Below, in pieces: positions 55,091-63,984 of a stretch of 64,000 nt of DNA. Location: NCBI RefSeq assembly GCF_013116825.1, contig NZ_JABFNS010000035.1:1-64000 (forward strand). The letters run 5' to 3'. The stretch is from Myxococcus xanthus. Its GTDB lineage: Bacteria > Myxococcota > Myxococcia > Myxococcales > Myxococcaceae. The translations under genes were made by a program, and so were the position numbers. The notes beneath the pieces were generated by a model. The model was not told the origin of the DNA, made no database searches, and worked only from the letters and a program-made list of their open reading frames with translations. Position 1 is the first letter of the stretch; the number at the start of each line of letters is the position of its first letter.

Positions 55091-56287
55091 ATGTCCTTTG
55101 TCCGGTGGCTCGCACTCCTCGTCCTTCTCCTCGCCTCGGTTCCGAGCCAGGCCCTGGCCCCATCGGAGGGCCAGCCGCTCACGGTGCATTTCTTCGACGT
55201 GGGACAGGGGGACGCCGCGCTCATCATCTCCCCCACCGGCAAGACGGTGCTCATCGACAGCGGCCCGCCCGACGCGCGGCACCGCCTGGAGCAGCGACTG
55301 CGGGAGTTGGTGAAGGGGCCGCTGGACCTCGCCATCCTCACGCACCCCCACCTGGACCACCTGGGAGGCATGTCCACCGCGCTGCGCTCGGTGGGGGCCC
55401 GGCGCTTCATGGACCCGGGGTTCGACCACCCGAGCGAGGCGTACCGCGACCTGCTCAACGTCGTGGGCGACGAAGTGGGCCAGGTGATGACGCCCGTTCC
55501 CAACCCCCAGGACCCGCGCTCCCTGGTCACCATTGGCCTGGGGGATGGCGCGGCGCTCACCGTGCTGTGGCCTCGCGTGCCGGAGGACCCCTTCCTCACG
55601 GGCACCCGCTCGGACCCGAACTCCAACTCCATCGTCGCCAAGCTGACCTACGGCAAGACGGCGTTCCTCTTCACTGGTGACGCCGAGCCGGACACCGAGG
55701 CCACGCTGCTGCGCAAGCCCATCGACCTCACCTCCACCGTGCTGAAGGTGGCCCACCACGGCGGCCGGCACTCGTCCACCGCGGCCTTCCTGGCCGCGGT
55801 GAAGCCCCAAGCCGCCGTCATCTCCGTGGGCGCGAAGAACGACTATGGCCACCCCACCTCCGCGGTGCTGGAGCGGCTGCGCGCGGTGAAGGCCGCCGTG
55901 TTCCGCACCGACCAGGACGGCGAGGTGGTGGCGACCAGCGACGGCAACGTCGTCTCCCTGCGCGCGGAGAAGCGCGGCGGGGCGTCGGAGCTGGTCCCCG
56001 GAGGCGTGAAGCCCGGCTCGGTCGCGCTCGGGCCCATCACCCGGGGAACGCGCCGGACCAGCACGCCCCGTGGGCGCGGCGCCGCGTCCGCCCCGGCGGA
56101 GGCCCCCGGCGCCGACTCCACGCAACGCGGCACGGACGCGCCCCGATACTTCAGCCTCAAGGGCAGCAAGGTATTTCATGAAGAGAGCTGCCGGACCCTG
56201 AAGCGCTCCAAGTCAGACCGCACCGCCTATTCGAGCCGCGCCGAAGCCATGCGCGAGCGCCGCCCTGCCGAGGACTGCCATCCATGA
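55091..56287 (+). CDS. ComEC-type metallo-beta-lactamase protein with Ada-like tail (copy 1)
   Basis: The 398-residue product has a signal peptide, then a metallo-beta-lactamase domain of the ComEC/Rec2 type. The motifs are [28 protein letters not shown] and [10 protein letters not shown]. The final 45 residues contain [12 protein letters not shown] and a second Cys near the end (AEDCHP), resembling an Ada-type zinc-binding domain. These proteins are usually exported; the substrate may be nucleic acid or a phosphodiester. The stop overlaps a second copy (ATGA). A GTG three bases before the ATG is an alternative start. Confidence 0.8.
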   Translation: MSFVRWLALLVLLLASVPSQALAPSEGQPLTVHFFDVGQGDAALIISPTGKTVLIDSGPPDARHRLEQRLRELVKGPLDLAILTHPHLDHLGGMSTALRSVGARRFMDPGFDHPSEAYRDLLNVVGDEVGQVMTPVPNPQDPRSLVTIGLGDGAALTVLWPRVPEDPFLTGTRSDPNSNSIVAKLTYGKTAFLFTGDAEPDTEATLLRKPIDLTSTVLKVAHHGGRHSSTAAFLAAVKPQAAVISVGAKNDYGHPTSAVLERLRAVKAAVFRTDQDGEVVATSDGNVVSLRAEKRGGASELVPGGVKPGSVALGPITRGTRRTSTPRGRGAASAPAEAPGADSTQRGTDAPRYFSLKGSKVFHEESCRTLKRSKSDRTAYSSRAEAMRERRPAEDCHP

Positions 56288-57627
56288 GCTTCCGCCCGCG
56301 CGTCCTCCTCGCCGTCCTGCTGGCCCTGGCCGCCTGCAAGGAATCGCCGCCACCGCCCCCGCAGCCGGTAGCCACGCGACCGGCGGAGCCCCCTCGGCGC
56401 TACTTCGGTGGCACCCCGGACGGGAAGCTCCACGTCTACTTCTTCGACGTGGGCCAGGGCGACGCCGCGCTCATCGTGTCGCCGGACGGGTACACCGCGC
56501 TGGTGGACACGGGCCCCGCTTCCGCGGCGGAGCACCTGGTCAACCGGCTGCCCGAGCTGCTCACGCAGCGGCTGGACCTGGTGGTGCTCACCCACCCGCA
56601 CTCGGACCACCATGGCGCGCTGGAGCCGGTGCTGAAGCGCGTGGGCGCCAGGCAACTGCTGGAGCCGCAGCTGGGCGCCACGCCCAAGGCCTATGACGCG
56701 CTGCTCGGCGCTGTGGCCAGCCAGGGCGTGGAGTTCATCTCCCCGTCCCCCTCCCCCGCCACGCCCAACGCGCTCCAGCGGCTGCCCCTAGGCGCCGGCG
56801 TGTCCCTCACGGTGCTGTGGCCCCGCGCGCCCACCGAGCCGCTGCTCGACGTGCCCGAGGCCGCGCTGGAGGCCAACTCCGTCATCCTCCGGCTCACTTA
56901 TGGGGACACCGCGGTGCTCTTCATGGCGGACGCGCATGCCCGGACGGTGGACCACCTGCTGGCGCGCAACGCCCCCATGCAGGCCACGCTGCTCAAGGTG
57001 GCCGCGCACGGCACCGAAGGGCCCACCACCGCCGCCTTCCTGTCGGCCGTGGGGCCTCGCGCCGCCGTCATCTCCGCGGGTGAAGGCAACCTGATTGGCG
57101 CCCCCGCGCCGGCCATGCTCGAGCAGTTGGAGGCCACCGGCGCGCAGGTGTTCCGCACCGACCTTCACGGCGAGGTGCAGGTGGTGAGCGACGGGAAGAC
57201 GCTCGTCGTCACGCCGCAGCGCCTGTCGGCGGGCGTCCCGGAGGACACGCGCTACAGCTACCCGGGCCTGGGCACGCCCATGCCCCGGGTCGCCGCGCTC
57301 GCCGGAGACTCCCGGCGCGCCACGGGCCGCTCCGGCACGCGTGACGGCGCGAGCAAGCAGCCCACGGGGAAGATGTACACCCTGAGCCTCGACGACCCGC
57401 CAGACGAAGGGGCGCCCCCCTCGCGCGCGGGCTCGCGCGCGCGAAGCGAGGCCTCCGACTCAGGCGCCGTGAAGGTGGGGACCTACGTCGGCAGCGTCCG
57501 CAGCGACGTGTTCCACAGGCCCACCTGCCGCAACGTCGTGAAGATCAAGTCATCGAACCTGGTGACCTTCTCCAGCCGGGAAGAGGCCTCGCGTGGACGG
57601 CGGCCTGCCCGGGACTGCAACCCCTGA
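56284..57627 (+). CDS. ComEC-type metallo-beta-lactamase lipoprotein with Ada-like tail (copy 2)
   Basis: The 447-residue product is a paralogue of the protein encoded just upstream. It has a lipoprotein signal (LLALAAC), [12 protein letters not shown] and THPHSDHHGA. The downstream site reads FMADAH and VAAHGTEG, so the first His of the HHG motif and a glycine before the Asp are lost. Its tail has VFHRPTCRNVVK and a second Cys (ARDCNP). It probably stays at the outer membrane. It overlaps copy 1 by four bases and is followed by a DUF3006 gene. Confidence 0.8.
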   Translation: MSFRPRVLLAVLLALAACKESPPPPPQPVATRPAEPPRRYFGGTPDGKLHVYFFDVGQGDAALIVSPDGYTALVDTGPASAAEHLVNRLPELLTQRLDLVVLTHPHSDHHGALEPVLKRVGARQLLEPQLGATPKAYDALLGAVASQGVEFISPSPSPATPNALQRLPLGAGVSLTVLWPRAPTEPLLDVPEAALEANSVILRLTYGDTAVLFMADAHARTVDHLLARNAPMQATLLKVAAHGTEGPTTAAFLSAVGPRAAVISAGEGNLIGAPAPAMLEQLEATGAQVFRTDLHGEVQVVSDGKTLVVTPQRLSAGVPEDTRYSYPGLGTPMPRVAALAGDSRRATGRSGTRDGASKQPTGKMYTLSLDDPPDEGAPPSRAGSRARSEASDSGAVKVGTYVGSVRSDVFHRPTCRNVVKIKSSNLVTFSSREEASRGRRPARDCNP

Positions 57628-57639
57628 GGAGCCACGCCC

Positions 57640-57885
57640 ATGAAAACCCGGGCCACGCTGGACCGAATCGAAGACGACATCGCCGTGCTGGTGGTGGAGG
57701 GCCGCGAGCTGACGCGCCCCCTGAGCGAACTGCCCGCGGGCATCCGCGAGGGAGACGTGCTCGACCTCGACACCCTGGAAGTGGACCCTGAGGCCACCGA
57801 GGCCCTGCGCGAAGAGGTGCGCAGGGCCCGCGAGAAGGCGACGCGCGGCAAGAAGCCGCCGCCGGCCGGGAGCTTCGACCTCTAG
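57640..57885 (+). CDS. DUF3006 domain protein
   Basis: The 81-residue product matches DUF3006: TRATLDRIEDDIAVLVVEG, then LPAGIREGDVLDL, then a charged helix. This small family is frequently encoded beside ComEC-type metallo-beta-lactamases, and here it is 12 bases downstream of copy 2. The role is unknown. GAGGAG precedes the ATG. Confidence 0.8.
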   Translation: MKTRATLDRIEDDIAVLVVEGRELTRPLSELPAGIREGDVLDLDTLEVDPEATEALREEVRRAREKATRGKKPPPAGSFDL

Positions 57886-57889
57886 GCCG

Positions 57890-59635
57890 CTACATCGACT
57901 TGGAGAGGACCAGCGGAATCTCCAGGTCCACGTCCTCGCCAGCGAAGGCGGAGAAGACCATCCCCTTCGCGCGGTCACGGATGCAGGTGCCCACAGGGCT
58001 GTTGCGGTTCAGGTCCTTGCGGTCGAACGTGGCCGCCTTCACCGTGCCCGAGCTGCCCACGGTGGCCGTCAGCGTCACCTTGCCGCCCTTGAAGGACGGG
58101 TTCTTCCGCAGCTCGGCCTCCACGCAGTCACGGAAGGCGGGCTGCGTCTTCGCCAGCACGCGCTCCACCTCTTCATCGGACGGGCCGCCGACTTCCTCGG
58201 TGTCCGCGGCGGCCACTTCCTCGCCGCTGCGCACCGTCGGGTCCACGTCCTTCTTGTCCGAGTCCACGTAGACGGCCTCCAGCGCCCCCTTGGACGGCGC
58301 CGCGGCGGCCTCCGGGTCCGCAACCGCGCCGGTGTCAGCGGGCGCGGCGGCCGGGCGCTTGCCCTCCGAGGGAGGAACCGGGCGCTTGCCATCGGCGGGC
58401 GGCTTGGGGGACGCGGGCGGCGACCCACGGCCCATCAGCTTGTCGCGCAGCGCGCCCACGCCTTCCGACGAGAAGACGGGCTGCTCCACCGCGTTGCCGC
58501 TGGCGTCCACCGTCTGCACGCGCAGCGGCACCACGCCCAGCGTCTCCGACAGGACATACGCCAGGCCCAGCGGGACGATGAGCAGCAGCAACGCGAAGAC
58601 GGCGTACTTCCAGGCGGGGTTGCGGCGCGTGACACCCGACTTCTTGGCGAAGTGGCGCGTGTCCTCCACGGCCTTGCCTTCGTCGTCATCCTCGCCGCCG
58701 CCCAGCGCGGCCCGCGGATCATCAGGGTACGGCACGCCGCCGTCGTCCTGGGGCTCCTCGCCGTCACCGCCGTTGCGGTTGCCCGGCAGGTCCAGGTCGG
58801 AGAACAGCGCGTCGTCCAGCGGCGCGGCGTTGGTGGCCTGGGGCTGCGGCTGCTGCGCGCGGCGGGTCACCTGGGCCTGCGGCTGCGGCTGCGGCTGCGC
58901 GCGCGGCAAGGGGTCGCCGTAATACGTGTTGTCCGGCGCTTCGTCTTCCTCGTCCGGCCAGGGCTGCTCGGACTCGGCCTGCCGCGGCTCTGGCTCCGGC
59001 TCTGGGATGAAGGCCTGCGGTTCCGGCTCCCGGCGCACGGGCGCGCCGCGCGAGGGGCGTGCAGGCTCCGGTGGAGGCGGCGCGGCGATGGCGGGCGGCG
59101 GAGGTGGCGGCTCGGCGGCGGGCGGCGGCTCGAAGAGGCCGGCCAGCTCGGGGATGTCCGAACCGCGCTTCCAGTCCGCCATGCCCTGCTGCCAGAAGAA
59201 GCTGCGGCCATTCACGGTGTTGGTGGCCACCAGCTCGCGGAGGGCGCCCTCGTCCAGCGGGCCCTCCTGCTTGTTGCGCACCATGACGAACCAGGGCGAA
59301 CCCGTGGCCTTCATGGGCGCGGCGCGCGTGGGCTCATCGTCCCAGGGCGTCTGCAGCGCGGCCGCGGGCGCCTTCGCCACCGGAGCGGCCGCGATGGGCG
59401 CGCTGATGACGGCCGCCGGGGCGGCGCTCGCTTCGGGCTCCGCCAGGGAACGCTCCTGGGCGCGGATGCGCTCCACGTCCGCGAGAGACACCACGCGGGT
59501 GTTCTCTTCCTCGGCGGGCCCTTCGACGGTGATGACGTTCTGGCAGTTCTTGCAGCGGACCTTGACCGTCTTGCCGCGGACCTTTTCGTCCGCAATGGAA
59601 TACCGCTTCTGGCAATTGTCGCAGGTAAAGTTCAA
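57890..59635 (-). CDS. GltJ/AgmX-like protein: zinc ribbon, GYF domain, membrane segment, AgmX/PglI C-terminal domain
   Basis: The product of about 581 residues opens with a zinc ribbon (FTCDNCQKRYSIADEKV, then VRCKNCQNVI). A GYF-2-type domain follows (about residues 120-175; GPLDEGALRELV, WQQGMADWKRG), then a Pro/Gln-rich region and one membrane segment. The AgmX/PglI-type C-terminal domain (about 490-580) has VTLTATVGSSGTV. GltJ (AgmX) of the Myxococcus gliding machinery has this plan, but here the gene is not in a glt cluster. The start is a TTG, since no ATG lies near the conserved opening. Confidence 0.75.
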   Translation of the reverse strand: MNFTCDNCQKRYSIADEKVRGKTVKVRCKNCQNVITVEGPAEEENTRVVSLADVERIRAQERSLAEPEASAAPAAVISAPIAAAPVAKAPAAALQTPWDDEPTRAAPMKATGSPWFVMVRNKQEGPLDEGALRELVATNTVNGRSFFWQQGMADWKRGSDIPELAGLFEPPPAAEPPPPPPAIAAPPPPEPARPSRGAPVRREPEPQAFIPEPEPEPRQAESEQPWPDEEDEAPDNTYYGDPLPRAQPQPQPQAQVTRRAQQPQPQATNAAPLDDALFSDLDLPGNRNGGDGEEPQDDGGVPYPDDPRAALGGGEDDDEGKAVEDTRHFAKKSGVTRRNPAWKYAVFALLLLIVPLGLAYVLSETLGVVPLRVQTVDASGNAVEQPVFSSEGVGALRDKLMGRGSPPASPKPPADGKRPVPPSEGKRPAAAPADTGAVADPEAAAAPSKGALEAVYVDSDKKDVDPTVRSGEEVAAADTEEVGGPSDEEVERVLAKTQPAFRDCVEAELRKNPSFKGGKVTLTATVGSSGTVKAATFDRKDLNRNSPVGTCIRDRAKGMVFSAFAGEDVDLEIPLVLSKSM

Positions 59636-59708
59636 GAGGGGCGTCCAGCTTCCGGGGGAAAACGCGGGCGGGATGCTACCGCTAGAAATCTCCGGCGCAA
59701 ACCACAGG

Positions 59709-59737
59709 TTGACTCTGTCTTGCGGCCCAACTATTGA
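59709..59737 (+). promoter_or_regulatory. Possible sigma-70-type promoter for the zinc-ribbon gene at 59784
   Basis: TTGACT (59709-59714) and TATTGA (59732-59737) are 17 bp apart. The leader to the ATG at 59784 would be about 40 bases. The -35 is good, the -10 weak. The region also serves the divergent GltJ-like gene. Confidence 0.35.
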
Positions 59738-59783
59738 GCCGCCCTCCCCCCTGTCTTCACTCGCCTTTGACACAAGGTGGCGA

Positions 59784-60077
59784 ATGCCGGCGAAGGACCT
59801 CGGAACAAAACACGTCTGCTTCAAGTGCCAGACGAAGTTCTACGACATGAAGAAGCCGGACCCGATCTGCCCGAAGTGTGGGGCGGATCAGCGGGAAAGC
59901 CCGGCGCTCAAGCCCCAGCCCGAGGGAAGGCGTGGCCGTCTCGCCGCTGCCCCGAAGGTCATTGAGCCTATTGAACCGGAGGAACCCACCGGTCGCGGCG
60001 AAGACGAGGAGGAGGAGCTGGACTCCTTCGACGACGACGAGGCGGCGGGAGGCGATAGCGAAGAGGACGAAATCTAG
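59784..60077 (+). CDS. FYDLN-type zinc-ribbon acidic protein
   Basis: The 97-residue product has a zinc ribbon (CFKC and CPKC) containing KFYDMKKPDPICPKCG, as in the FYDLN acid family (TIGR02300-like). A basic/Pro middle and a very acidic tail follow (EDEEEELDSFDDDEA). AAGGTGG precedes the ATG. Its role is unknown; the acidic tail suggests contact with basic partners. It ends with a strong terminator. Confidence 0.78.
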   Translation: MPAKDLGTKHVCFKCQTKFYDMKKPDPICPKCGADQRESPALKPQPEGRRGRLAAAPKVIEPIEPEEPTGRGEDEEEELDSFDDDEAAGGDSEEDEI

Positions 60078-60092
60078 GCTCGCAAACAACGA

Positions 60093-60123
60093 GGGGCTCC
60101 ACGGCGCAAGCCGGGAGCCCCTT
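60093..60123 (+). terminator. Terminator of the FYDLN-type gene
   Basis: AGGGGCTCC (60093-60101) pairs with GGAGCCCCT (60115-60123). Inside, CGGC pairs with GCCG around a GCAA tetraloop. TTCGC follows. It is a stable hairpin 16 bases after the stop codon. Confidence 0.7.
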
Positions 60124-60164
60124 CGCTGTTCAGGCCGTGGCGCTCACGCCCGGACGGCCTGGCT

Positions 60165-60332
60165 TCAGTTGGACGAGGCGGGCGTCAGCTCCACCAGCGC
60201 GCGGCGGAGCTGCTCGTACAGGGTCGGCCCCATCTCCTGCATGCCGATGGGCCGAACCGCCGCCTTACGGGGCGCCTCCAGGCCGCGCATGCCGTTGCTC
60301 GGGAGTGCTTGCTTCTTTGGCTGCTGCTGCAT
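60165..60332 (-). CDS. Small hypothetical protein
   Basis: The 55-residue product starts with MQQQPKKQ, has a basic middle (GLEAPRKAAVRPIGMQEMG) and ends with a short amphipathic helix (YEQLRRALVEL). GAGGGGG lies about eight bases before the ATG at 60332. A/T-rich DNA at 60375-60390 is a likely promoter. The codon use fits a real gene. I do not recognise the family. Confidence 0.55.
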   Translation of the reverse strand: MQQQPKKQALPSNGMRGLEAPRKAAVRPIGMQEMGPTLYEQLRRALVELTPASSN

Positions 60333-60474
60333 GACTCGGCCCCCTCTTCTCGGTCGTGGCTTCTGCCGCCCGCATAACAATTTTTCTGTCGGAACGGAAA
60401 CGCCAATCGATTCGCGGCTTCTCAACCTTTTAGACGTCGGGCGCCGGAATCCTTCAAGGGTACGGACTGGCGGG

Positions 60475-61239
60475 CTACTTCAGGTCGGCCACCGGCCACT
60501 CCGCGTCCACCTGGACGCGCTCGCCGGCGCGAACCGTGACGGTGCGGGCTTGTTCTGGAAGCCGCTCGTGCCAGAGGACCAGGGTGTGGGTGCCCTCGGG
60601 GACCTCCAGTTGGAAGCGCCCGTCCGCGCCGCTGGTCGCGAAGTACCCATGGTTGAAGGTGCGCACGCGCGCGCGCATCCATGGATGGATGTCGCAGTGG
60701 ATGGGGACCTCGCCGGGCTCGGCGGGCAGCTGCCGCTTCACCGTCATGCCCTCCAGCGGCATGGCCACGTTGAAGAAGGCGCGGTTCGTTCCGGAGGCGG
60801 CGCGAACGTTGTGGACCAGGGGGTCCGAGTTGCGGATGACCAGGGTGCTCCCGGCGCGAGCGGCCAGCACGGGCGGGTCATAGACACACTGCTTCTGGTC
60901 CAGCACGGGCTCCGGCGCGGCGCGCGCGGCCGCGGGCAGCGCGTGGCCATCTCTCAGGGAAACCACGGTGTGGGCCAACGCGCCCTCACTTCCCACCACG
61001 AGCGTGCGCTCCTCCGTCTCCTCGCCACACACGGAGACGACGGTGCCAATGGTGGGCTGGCGGGCGGGGGCGGGGGGCGTGCCGGCAAGACGAACGCGCC
61101 CCTCGATGACGCCCCACTTCGTGTTCGCGGCGGCGGGCGTGATGGCGGGCGAAGTCGTGGTGGCGGGCGGCGGGGACGCGGACTCCTTGCAGGCAGGAGT
61201 GAGCGCGCAGAGAACGATGACGAAGGTTGGACGAAGCAC
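60475..61239 (-). CDS. Cupredoxin-like lipoprotein with carboxypeptidase-regulatory-like domain
   Basis: The 254-residue product has a lipoprotein signal (IVLCALTPAC). A cupredoxin-like region follows in which the copper ligands of a type 1 site can be placed: His in LVHNVRA, then Cys and His in IHCDIHPWM, then Met in the same motif. The last part is a beta-sandwich (GADGRFQLEVPEGTHTLVLW). It may bind copper or act in electron transfer outside the inner membrane. The GTG at 61239 fits the signal peptide; an ATG at 61284 is possible. Confidence 0.7.
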   Translation of the reverse strand: MLRPTFVIVLCALTPACKESASPPPATTTSPAITPAAANTKWGVIEGRVRLAGTPPAPARQPTIGTVVSVCGEETEERTLVVGSEGALAHTVVSLRDGHALPAAARAAPEPVLDQKQCVYDPPVLAARAGSTLVIRNSDPLVHNVRAASGTNRAFFNVAMPLEGMTVKRQLPAEPGEVPIHCDIHPWMRARVRTFNHGYFATSGADGRFQLEVPEGTHTLVLWHERLPEQARTVTVRAGERVQVDAEWPVADLK

Positions 61240-61327
61240 GCGCTCCGGTCTAACGGGTGCGTGAAGCTGTTTCAAATGCAGCATGGCAGTCAGGGCCACG
61301 AGGGATGACTCGTGACCCATTTGGACG

Positions 61328-61357
61328 TTGGACCCTCATTAACCCTGTTGGTACAAG
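61328..61357 (+). promoter_or_regulatory. Possible sigma-70-type promoter for the coiled-coil zinc-ribbon gene
   Basis: TTGGAC (61328-61333) and TACAAG (61352-61357) are 18 bp apart. The expected leader is about 42 bases. GGGAGG lies eight bases before the TTG start at 61406. Confidence 0.35.
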
Positions 61358-61405
61358 AACGAGGCCGTTGCCGTACACGGTGCGGCCCTGTGGGAGGCAG
61401 CAACT

Positions 61406-62137
61406 TTGCGGGAGAAATTGAAAGCGCTGGCGGAGCTGCAGAACGTGGACCTCGAGGTCGCCTCGCTCCGGAAGGCCGCGGACGTTCACCCCCGTCAGAT
61501 TGCCGAGTTGGAGCGGGAACTGGGTGTGGCCCGCAGCGCCATCGAGGCGGAACGGGCACGCGTCTCCGACATGGAGAAGCAGAAGGCCCAGCTCGAGCAG
61601 AACATCACGGACGAGAAGGACAAGGTGAAGAAGTGGGAGACGCGGCTCAGCGAGCAGCGCTCCACCCGCGAGTACTCCGCCCTGGCCCGTGAAATCGACA
61701 TCGCCAAGAAGGCCAATCTGACGATGGCGGAGGAGCTGACGGAGCTGACGAAGCAGCTCGGCGGCGCTCGCGAGGCCATCAAGAGCAAGGAGGCCGACTA
61801 CGCGACGAAGCAGCAGGGCCTGTCCGGCCGGATGACGGAGCTGCGCGGCAAGCTGGGCGAGGCCGAGTCGCAGGTGAAGGGGCTGGAAGGTCGTCGTGCC
61901 GAAGTGGCCTCGAGCGTGGATGCCACCCTGCTGCGCCGCTACGAAGTGGTGCGCAAGAAGAAGCTGCCCGCCATGGTCGGCGTCGTCGCCGGTACCTGCC
62001 AGGGCTGCAACATGAACGTGCCCCCGCAGCTCTACAACCAGCTTCGCACCGGGCTGGGCACGGATATCTGCCCTTCGTGCAACCGCATCATCTACGCGGT
62101 GGAAGCGCTGCAGGAAACCCCAGCGGCGTCGAAGTAG
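61406..62137 (+). CDS. Coiled-coil zinc-ribbon protein (CdsZ/CT398-like)
   Basis: The 243-residue product has a long helical coiled coil (residues 1-180) and a C-terminal zinc ribbon (GTCQGCNMN, then DICPSCNRI). This is the layout of the family called C4-type zinc ribbon or CdsZ/CT398. Start: TTG with GGGAGG upstream. In other bacteria these genes often lie beside RNase HI genes, as here. The function is not settled; a scaffold or assembly role is inferred. Confidence 0.8.
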   Translation: MREKLKALAELQNVDLEVASLRKAADVHPRQIAELERELGVARSAIEAERARVSDMEKQKAQLEQNITDEKDKVKKWETRLSEQRSTREYSALAREIDIAKKANLTMAEELTELTKQLGGAREAIKSKEADYATKQQGLSGRMTELRGKLGEAESQVKGLEGRRAEVASSVDATLLRRYEVVRKKKLPAMVGVVAGTCQGCNMNVPPQLYNQLRTGLGTDICPSCNRIIYAVEALQETPAASK

Positions 62138-62149
62138 CGGCACGGCTTC

Positions 62150-62794
62150 GTGGACATGCCCGCGCCGTCCATCATCGACATCCTCCGCCACATCGCGCGT
62201 GAGGAGCCGTTGCAAGGGACGGTACGTGCGTTCCGAGGCCTCACCCGGGAACACCTCGGGCAGCTCATTGAGGATGCCGCACAGCGGCTCGGCGGGCCTC
62301 CGCCAGTCACCGCTGCGTCGGCTCCGGGCACGCAGGTGCCGGTTGGGGCCATGAGCCCGCCGGTGGATGCGGCGCCCCCATCCGAATCGCATCCGCGGCT
62401 GCGCGTCTATTCAGATGGCGCGGCGCGGGGCAATCCAGGGCCCGCGGGCGCGGGCGCGGTGCTGATGGACCCCGCGGGCAACGTGGTGGCCCGGCTCGGG
62501 CGGTTCCTGGGGCATCAGACGAACAACTGCGCGGAGTACATGGGCCTGCTGCTGGGCCTGAAGCATGCGCAGTCGCTGGGCGCGCGCGAGGTGGAGGTCT
62601 TCGCGGACAGCGAACTGCTGATTCGGCAGCTCGGCGGGCGCTACCAGGTGAAGAGCCCGACGCTCAAGCCGCTGTATGAAGAGGCGCGGAAGCTGATCAA
62701 GGGCTTCACCAAGGTGAAGCTTCATCACATCCCCCGCGCGCAGAACGCCGAGGCGGATGAGATGAGCAACCGCGCCATCGACGAGCGGCTGTAG
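62150..62794 (+). CDS. RNase HI family protein
   Basis: The 214-residue product has an N-terminal extension of about 80 residues and then the RNase H fold. The acidic residues are in YSDGAARGN, NNCAEYMGL, VFADSELL and NAEADEMSN. It would cut RNA in RNA-DNA hybrids. The start is a GTG; an ATG six bases later is possible. It is 12 bases after the coiled-coil zinc-ribbon gene, so probably one transcript. Confidence 0.88.
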   Translation: MDMPAPSIIDILRHIAREEPLQGTVRAFRGLTREHLGQLIEDAAQRLGGPPPVTAASAPGTQVPVGAMSPPVDAAPPSESHPRLRVYSDGAARGNPGPAGAGAVLMDPAGNVVARLGRFLGHQTNNCAEYMGLLLGLKHAQSLGAREVEVFADSELLIRQLGGRYQVKSPTLKPLYEEARKLIKGFTKVKLHHIPRAQNAEADEMSNRAIDERL

Positions 62795-62825
62795 TCATTC
62801 CAGGGACGGACGTCAGGGGGAATCG

Positions 62826-63845
62826 GTGACTGCCAACAAGCGCCTGTGGTTCATCCGTGCGGGCCGCGATGCCGCGTTCTTCGATGCATTCAAGACGGAG
62901 GGACACGTCGGCATCGGATGGGAAAAAGTCGGCCCGCTCGCGCCGGACATGAGCACAGACGAGCTTGAAGCCCGGTTCGCCAAGGCATATCCGGAGGACA
63001 AGGAAGGCACCCGAAGAGTCTGGGCGGCACAGGTCCGCCGGTTCATGCGCGATGTCGAGCAAGGCGACAGCGCAGTGACCTACGACCCGAACGAGCGCAT
63101 CTATCTCCTGGGGCGCATCGAATCGGGCGTCGAAAACCGCGCCGGGCCGCCTCCGCTCATCCGCCGCGTTCGCTGGACGCACCACGTCCTGCGAAACCAG
63201 TTGAGCGCGGCGACTCGCAACGGTCTCGGCTCCATCGCCACATTGTTTCGGCCCAGCGCGGAAGCCACCGCGGAACTCTGGGCGCAAGCCGTGGAGTTGG
63301 AACGCCCCGTAGCGTCCCTGCCACCCACGCCGGCCCCTGCCGTGGACAGCGACGAGGGCACGGAAGCGGTGCTCCGGGAGGAGCAGTTCGAAAGGGCCGA
63401 ACAGTTCATCGAGGACCGTATCGCAAGGCTCAACTGGAGCGAGATGCAGGAACTCGTCGCGGGCATCCTCCGCGCCATGGGCTACCGCACGCGCGTCGCC
63501 GCACCTGGCGCGGACCGAGGTGTCGACATCTTCGCTTCGCCTGACGGGCTGGGCCTCCAGGAACCCCGCATCTTTTGTGAGGTGAAGCACCGCGTAGGCG
63601 AGTCCATGAACTCCCAGTCGATTCGTGCGTTTCTCGGGGGCCGCAAACAGGGCGACCGCTGCCTCTACGTCAGCACTGGCGGATTCACCAAGGATGCGCG
63701 TTATGAAGCAGACCGCTCCTCGGTTCCGCTCCGACTTCTCACGCTCTCCGACCTTCGTGAGCTTCTGGTCGAGCAGTACGAGAACCTCGACGCAGAGACG
63801 CGGGCGCTGGTCCCCCTGAAAAAGCTCTACTGGCCCGTCGGGTAG
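62826..63845 (+). CDS. Mrr-type restriction endonuclease with N-terminal reader-like domain
   Basis: The 339-residue product has an N-terminal domain (about residues 5-130) beginning with LWFIRAGRDAAFFDAFK and G-I-G-W. This is common in Mrr-like proteins and resembles EVE/PUA-type base readers. The Mrr nuclease follows (about 205-335), with the Asp of RGVDIFAS and the E-V-K motif of FCEVKHR, then STGGFTKDARYEA. Such enzymes often cut methylated or foreign DNA (type IV restriction). The start is a GTG. No methyltransferase gene is adjacent. Confidence 0.82.
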   Translation: MTANKRLWFIRAGRDAAFFDAFKTEGHVGIGWEKVGPLAPDMSTDELEARFAKAYPEDKEGTRRVWAAQVRRFMRDVEQGDSAVTYDPNERIYLLGRIESGVENRAGPPPLIRRVRWTHHVLRNQLSAATRNGLGSIATLFRPSAEATAELWAQAVELERPVASLPPTPAPAVDSDEGTEAVLREEQFERAEQFIEDRIARLNWSEMQELVAGILRAMGYRTRVAAPGADRGVDIFASPDGLGLQEPRIFCEVKHRVGESMNSQSIRAFLGGRKQGDRCLYVSTGGFTKDARYEADRSSVPLRLLTLSDLRELLVEQYENLDAETRALVPLKKLYWPVG

Positions 63846-63861
63846 TCGAAAGGCGTGGGCG

Positions 63862-63984
63862 TCAGTCCCACGCAATCTGGTCGAAGGTGGCGCGCGGTTT
63901 CGGGCCTCGGACTGGATACAGGTGCGCAACCCAGGCGATGCGCCCCAGCAGATGCGCGCGGAAGTCAGGAAGGCCCTCGGTGCT
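63862..63984 (-). pseudogene. C-terminal remnant resembling a retron/group II-type reverse transcriptase
   Basis: On the minus strand, 40 codons before a TGA (63862-63864) encode DFRAHLLGRIAWVAHLYPVR and then KPRATFDQIAWD. This resembles the very end of bacterial reverse transcriptases (a helix of the type L-x-G-R/L-I-A-W/Y-V, then P-x-x-x-x-K-L). An in-frame TAG lies just upstream (63985-63987), so the frame is broken or shifted at the window edge. Confidence 0.45.
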
